Of a DNA stretch of 35,674 bases, positions 32,517 through 35,674 are shown piece after piece (the stretch's first letter is position 1; every line of letters starts with the position of its first letter). The DNA is from CAG-791 sp002394525 (GTDB taxonomy: Bacteria > Bacillota > Clostridia > Lachnospirales > Lachnospiraceae), in NCBI GenBank assembly GCA_946536955.1, contig CAMNFJ010000006.1:1-35674 (forward strand). Direction: 5' to 3'. Below the pieces are notes generated by a model. That model had not been told where the DNA came from, did no database searches, and saw only the letters and a program-made list of their open reading frames with translations. Position numbers and translations under genes: made by a program.

Positions 32517-33830
32517 ATGTTCGGTATTGCAAATGAACTCGAAGCTCTGGAAAAGAAGGGTACACCTATTCAGATGGCAATCATCGGCTGCGGCCAGATG
32601 GGACGCGGCATGACCAGTCAGGTCGTTCTCATGAAGGGAATGAAGCCCGCTGTCGTCGTTGACATCAAAATCGAAAACGCAAAGAACGCCCTGCTCAACG
32701 CGGGGATCGCCGAGGACCAGATCGTAGAGGCCAAGACCGCTGCCGAGGCCAGCGAGATCGTCAAGTCCGGCAAGTATGCCATCTCCAGCGACGCCAATGT
32801 GGCGATCGGCGCTGAGGGCGTGGACTGCATCGTCGATGCAACAGGTGTCACCGAGATCGGTGCTCACATTGCCGTTGATTCCATCAAGGCTCACAAGCAC
32901 ATCATCATGCTCAACGTCGAGTGCGATGTTGTTATCGGATCCCTGCTTTACAAGATGGCCCAGGATGAGGGCGTCATCTACTCCGGCAGCGCAGGCGACG
33001 AACCCGGCGCAGTCATGGAGCTCTATGATTTCGCAAAGGCTCTCGGCTTCGATGTTCAGGTCATCGGCAAGGGCAAGAACAACAAGGTCAATCTGGACTG
33101 CACTCCCGAGTCCTGCGCAGAGGAAGCTGCTTCCAAGCACATGAATCCCAAGATGCTGACCTGCTTCAAGGACGGCACCAAGACCATGGTCGAGATGACT
33201 GCCATGTCCAACGCTACAGGTTTCGCTCCCGCAGTGACCAACGGCTCCGGCTATCAGGCAACCGTCAAGGAACTGGATCAGGTCTATCGCCTCAAGAAGG
33301 ACGGCGGTATCCTGGACCGTTACGAAGTCGTCGACTATATCAACGGTGTAGCTCCCGGCGTGTACGCGATCGTCACCTCCAAGCTTCCTGAGGTCATCGC
33401 AGAGATGAAGTACCTCCAGGTCGGCCCCGGCCCCAACTTCACCCTCTTCCGCCCTTATCACCTGACAAGTCTTGAGACCCCCATGTCTGTCGCCCGTATC
33501 GTGCTGCACGGTGTTCCCAGCATCGTTCCGAAGGCCGGCGGCCCTTACGCTGAGACGACCACGATCGCCAAGAAGGACATGAAGGCCGGCGAGTACCTCG
33601 ACGGCATCGGCGGCTACACCTGCTACGGCGGCTTCTATGATTTCCAGGAAGCCAAGGCCAAGAACGCCCTGCCCATCGGCCTTGTCAACAACAAGACCAG
33701 GCTGGTCAAGGACGTCAAGAAGGGCGAGCTGATCACCTACGATATGGTCGAGCTGGACGAGTCCTCCTACATCCTGCAGCTCAGAAGGAAGCAGGATGAG
33801 ATGCTTGCGAAGGGTGAGCTGACTTGGTAA
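32517..33830 (+). CDS. NAD(P)-binding oxidoreductase with C-terminal SAF domain (homoserine dehydrogenase-like)
   Basis: A 437-residue predicted dehydrogenase of the homoserine-dehydrogenase-like group with a SAF domain (COG4091 type). The Rossmann motif GCGQMGRG is at 24-31, then VDCIVDATGVTEIGAHIA and GSAGDEPGAVMELYDFAKALGF. The C-terminal quarter (from about 350, with AKKDMKAGEYLDGIGGYTCYG and NNKTRLVKDVKKGELITYDMVE) looks like the SAF fold. The substrate is not established, but it is unlikely to be the biosynthetic homoserine dehydrogenase because the C-terminal architecture differs. AAGGAGG lies 7 bases before the ATG. It is followed by a glucitol-type PTS IIA gene, pointing to sugar-alcohol or sugar-acid metabolism, probably controlled by the SorC regulator. 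Confidence 0.85.
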   Translation: MFGIANELEALEKKGTPIQMAIIGCGQMGRGMTSQVVLMKGMKPAVVVDIKIENAKNALLNAGIAEDQIVEAKTAAEASEIVKSGKYAISSDANVAIGAEGVDCIVDATGVTEIGAHIAVDSIKAHKHIIMLNVECDVVIGSLLYKMAQDEGVIYSGSAGDEPGAVMELYDFAKALGFDVQVIGKGKNNKVNLDCTPESCAEEAASKHMNPKMLTCFKDGTKTMVEMTAMSNATGFAPAVTNGSGYQATVKELDQVYRLKKDGGILDRYEVVDYINGVAPGVYAIVTSKLPEVIAEMKYLQVGPGPNFTLFRPYHLTSLETPMSVARIVLHGVPSIVPKAGGPYAETTTIAKKDMKAGEYLDGIGGYTCYGGFYDFQEAKAKNALPIGLVNNKTRLVKDVKKGELITYDMVELDESSYILQLRRKQDEMLAKGELTW

Positions 33831-33853
33831 AATATTGATAATTTCGGAACAGA

Positions 33854-33891
33854 AAACCATGCGGGCCGGCCAGGCCGCGCCCGCATGGTTT
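33854..33891 (+). terminator. Intercistronic hairpin between the SAF oxidoreductase and PTS IIA genes
   Basis: AAACCATGCGGGC (33854-33866) pairs exactly with GCCCGCATGGTTT (33879-33891). No T-tract follows, so it may set unequal expression of the two genes rather than end the transcript. Confidence 0.6.
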
Positions 33892-33946
33892 CAGGACCGG
33901 AGGATATGCGCATCGGAAAAACACACTATGCTGGAAAGGGGATACT

Positions 33947-34318
33947 ATGAAGTATGATGTGACCATTACCGGTCTCGGCCCTGAGGCACTCGAATTCCTC
34001 AGCCCGGATCTCGATCTGAACTTTGTGATTATTTTCAATGATGACGCACCGGCAGAGCTGGCAGAGCTGGCGATCCTCCATACTGCCGGAAATCTGACCG
34101 AGCCTCCCGTGCCCGGTGATACGCTCAAGCTGGGCAAGAAGACCTTTAAGATCACAGCAGTCGGCGACGAGGCAGTCCACACCATCGCTACCCTCGGACA
34201 CTGCACGATCGCTTTCGGCGGCGGAGATACCCCCTATCGCCCCGGCTGCATCATGGTGGAAGGTGATCCGGTCACAAAGGATGACCTTGCAAACGGCGAA
34301 TCGATCCAGATCTTCTGA
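33947..34318 (+). CDS. PTS glucitol/sorbitol transporter subunit IIA
   Basis: A 123-residue protein of the glucitol/sorbitol IIA (GutA/SrlB) family, the soluble phosphocarrier between HPr and the membrane-bound IIB/IIC. Similarity to SrlB is visible in the N-terminal strand, the AELAELAILHTAGNL segment holding the likely phospho-His45, the LGKKTFKITAVGDEA block, LGHCTIAFGG and the closing PG...G pattern. GAAAGGGG lies upstream of the ATG. No IIB or IIC gene is in the window; a strong terminator follows at once, so this IIA is an orphan here. It could serve a distant permease or signal transport status to the SorC regulator. Confidence 0.87.
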   Translation: MKYDVTITGLGPEALEFLSPDLDLNFVIIFNDDAPAELAELAILHTAGNLTEPPVPGDTLKLGKKTFKITAVGDEAVHTIATLGHCTIAFGGGDTPYRPGCIMVEGDPVTKDDLANGESIQIF

Positions 34319-34361
34319 TCAGTCGTTTCAGCCGGATTCTGATAATCAATACGGGATGTAA

Positions 34362-34407
34362 AAAAAAACTTCCGCCGTGCCGTCCCGGCACAGGCGGAAG
34401 TTTTTTT
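34362..34407 (+). terminator. Strong intrinsic terminator after PTS IIA
   Basis: AACTTCCGCC (34367-34376) pairs with GGCGGAAGTT (34393-34402), with an inner GTGCCG/CGGCAC stem. The run of A before and seven T after add further pairs and a U-tail. Confidence 0.92.
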
Positions 34408-34490
34408 ACAGGAAGCTGCGGCGTTACATGTCTACGTCCTTTAGGGGGGACGCCGGCTGTAACTTTAAGAGGCTGCGGCCGGGAGAACGT

Positions 34491-34525
34491 TTGACATTGC
34501 GTTTGCCTTCCATTTTTTTTATAAT
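34491..34525 (+). promoter_or_regulatory. Promoter of the SorC regulator gene
   Basis: TATAAT at 34520-34525 is a perfect -10. TTGCGT (34497-34502) stands 17 bases upstream. A perfect TTGACA at 34491-34496 is 23 bases away, too far for normal use. Confidence 0.6.
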
Positions 34526-34558
34526 GTTGAAAGAGACTGCTGATAAGGGAGTTCGGTT

Positions 34559-35569
34559 ATGAAAAAGATTGTTGATGATGAGCGGCTGATCTATAAGGTC
34601 TGCTGTCTGTATTACCAGGATGATATGAACCAGAAGGAGATCGCGGACTACCTGGGCATCTCCAGATCCTCCGTGCTCCGCATGCTGCAGAGGGGGAAGG
34701 AGCTGGGGATCGTCACGATCGAGCTTCACAATCCCCATTTTTACGATTACGGGGATATGGAGAAGCAGCTGGAGACCCTCTACGGCTTCAAGGATGTCCT
34801 CATTGTGGAGAGCAGCGTTCTGGATACCAGGACCGAGGCGGCGGCCTACCTGTTCGGCAAGGCCTCGGATTACCTCTACAGCTATTTCAAGGACGGGGAC
34901 CAGGTCGGAGTCGCAATGGGACGGACCCTGAGCAACGTGGCGGATACGACCGCGACCTATGAAAAGATCCCCAACCTGCTCTTTGTGCCCATGGAGGGCG
35001 GGATCAGCCAGAGCACCATGGACGGATCCGATGTGCAGGGCAATGAGATCGCCAGGAAATTCGCGGACAAATTCGGCGGGACCTACACCCAGTTTCTGTC
35101 TCCGGCCGTCTTTTCGGACAGCAGGATCCTGGAATACTTCATGAAGGAGAAGGCAGTCAACTATATCCTGGACGAATTTAAAAAGATCAACGTCGTGGTC
35201 CTGGGCATCGGTATTCCCGATAAGGCGGATCACACCCTGCTGCGGGCGGGTTATGTTTCCTCGAGAGAGCTGCGCAAGATCGTGGACATGGGGGCAGTGG
35301 GAGATATGTGCCTGCAGTTCTATGATCAGGACGGCAATGCGGAAAAATTCGGTTTCTTTAATGACCGGGTCGCCGCCATGCGGCTGGACAGGATCAGGGA
35401 AGTCCCCACCAAGATTGGGATCGCCGGCGGGGAAAAGAAGGCGGATGCCGTGGTCGGCGCTGTGCGCGGGGGCTATATCAATATCCTGATCACGGACACA
35501 GAGCTGGCCGGAAAGCTGCTGGAGAGAGGCATGGCAGCCGGAACCGGACCGGAACAGAAAAACCAGTGA
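34559..35569 (+). CDS. SorC-family (sugar-binding) transcriptional regulator
   Basis: A 336-residue regulator of the SorC/DeoR-like sugar-binding family. The N-terminal helix-turn-helix is clear (DDMNQKEIADYLGISRSSVLRMLQRGKELGIVTIEL, about 22-58). The remaining 270 residues form the sugar-phosphate-binding domain, with VGVAMGRTLSNVADT, FVPMEGGISQS, NVVVLGIGIPD and KKADAVVGAVRGGYINILITDT as family blocks. The start at 34559 has GGGAG about 8 bases upstream. It has its own promoter and terminator and probably controls the SAF oxidoreductase-PTS IIA operon and perhaps further genes beyond the right edge. Confidence 0.92.
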   Translation: MKKIVDDERLIYKVCCLYYQDDMNQKEIADYLGISRSSVLRMLQRGKELGIVTIELHNPHFYDYGDMEKQLETLYGFKDVLIVESSVLDTRTEAAAYLFGKASDYLYSYFKDGDQVGVAMGRTLSNVADTTATYEKIPNLLFVPMEGGISQSTMDGSDVQGNEIARKFADKFGGTYTQFLSPAVFSDSRILEYFMKEKAVNYILDEFKKINVVVLGIGIPDKADHTLLRAGYVSSRELRKIVDMGAVGDMCLQFYDQDGNAEKFGFFNDRVAAMRLDRIREVPTKIGIAGGEKKADAVVGAVRGGYINILITDTELAGKLLERGMAAGTGPEQKNQ

Positions 35570-35593
35570 AGAGCGCTGAAGAGTGCTGTGTCT

Positions 35594-35626
35594 GAGGGCG
35601 GGCCGTATGGCCCGTCCTCTTTTTTT
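35594..35626 (+). terminator. Intrinsic terminator of the SorC gene
   Basis: GAGGGCGGGCC (35594-35604) pairs with GGCCCGTCCTC (35609-35619) around a GTAT loop with one G-T pair, followed by seven T. Confidence 0.92.
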
Positions 35627-35674
35627 ATGTGCGCCGGGCATGGCGCAGTTCTTGCCGGCGAAAGTCCGGTCATG

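Noticed and set aside
34491..34525. TTGACA/TATAAT as a standard promoter pair for SorC
   Set aside because: The spacing is 23 bases; TTGCGT at 17 bases is the more usable -35.

Overview
The window reads as chromosomal DNA of a moderately GC-rich anaerobic member of the Bacillota, most likely class Clostridia and possibly Lachnospiraceae. This is inferred from strong AGGAGG ribosome binding sites, abundant hairpin terminators, a SorC regulator beside a glucitol-type PTS protein, an enoate-reductase-like Fe-S flavoprotein, a short-chain acyl-CoA dehydrogenase with a family I CoA-transferase, and REP-like intergenic repeats. No rRNA, tRNA, CRISPR array, transposase, integrase or phage gene was recognised.

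Layout. (1) 1-4141: phenylalanyl-tRNA synthetase genes pheS and pheT, preceded by a partly duplicated hairpin-rich leader, separated by an unusually long repeat-filled gap and followed by a cluster of REP-like palindromes. PheS is divergent around its phenylalanine pocket. (2) 4235-8361: a LUD-domain protein, an oligo-1,6-glucosidase overlapping azlC, then azlD, then a decayed fragment of a sodium:alanine symporter gene. (3) 8362-29395: an accessory metabolic island, with an Fe-S/FMN/FAD enoate reductase-like enzyme, five short-chain dehydrogenases (SDRs), a GntP permease, an acyl-CoA ligase, an iron alcohol dehydrogenase, an aldehyde dehydrogenase, an MFS transporter, an acyl-CoA dehydrogenase, a MaoC-type (R)-hydratase, a CoA-transferase and a flavodoxin-fold protein. 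A PucR/CdaR-type and a LysR-type regulator sit at divergent promoters. (4) 29543-32171: an intact sodium:alanine symporter and a homocysteine S-methyltransferase, both on the minus strand. (5) 32517-35626: an NAD(P)-binding oxidoreductase with a SAF domain, an orphan glucitol/sorbitol PTS IIA protein and a SorC regulator.

How the genes may work together. The island has two uptake proteins, enzymes for oxidising and reducing hydroxyl groups with both NAD- and NADP-type SDRs, CoA activation (ligase and transferase), (R)-specific dehydration/hydration, and two kinds of double-bond reductase. A coherent inference is fermentative use of hydroxylated carboxylic acids, with dehydration and enoyl reduction as the electron sink and SDRs oxidising or epimerising hydroxyls. 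Its enzyme classes partly resemble the bile-acid bai operon, but there is no baiE-like dehydratase and the CoA-transferase belongs to a different family. A simpler alternative is an (R)-3-hydroxyacid to saturated acid route. The substrate cannot be read from the sequence.

Intergenic REP-like elements of two kinds (TGTGACA...TGTCACA and TGAGTCA...TGACTCA) share a GGGGACRG-like core and repeatedly abut stop codons. One supplies the stop codon of the homocysteine methyltransferase gene.
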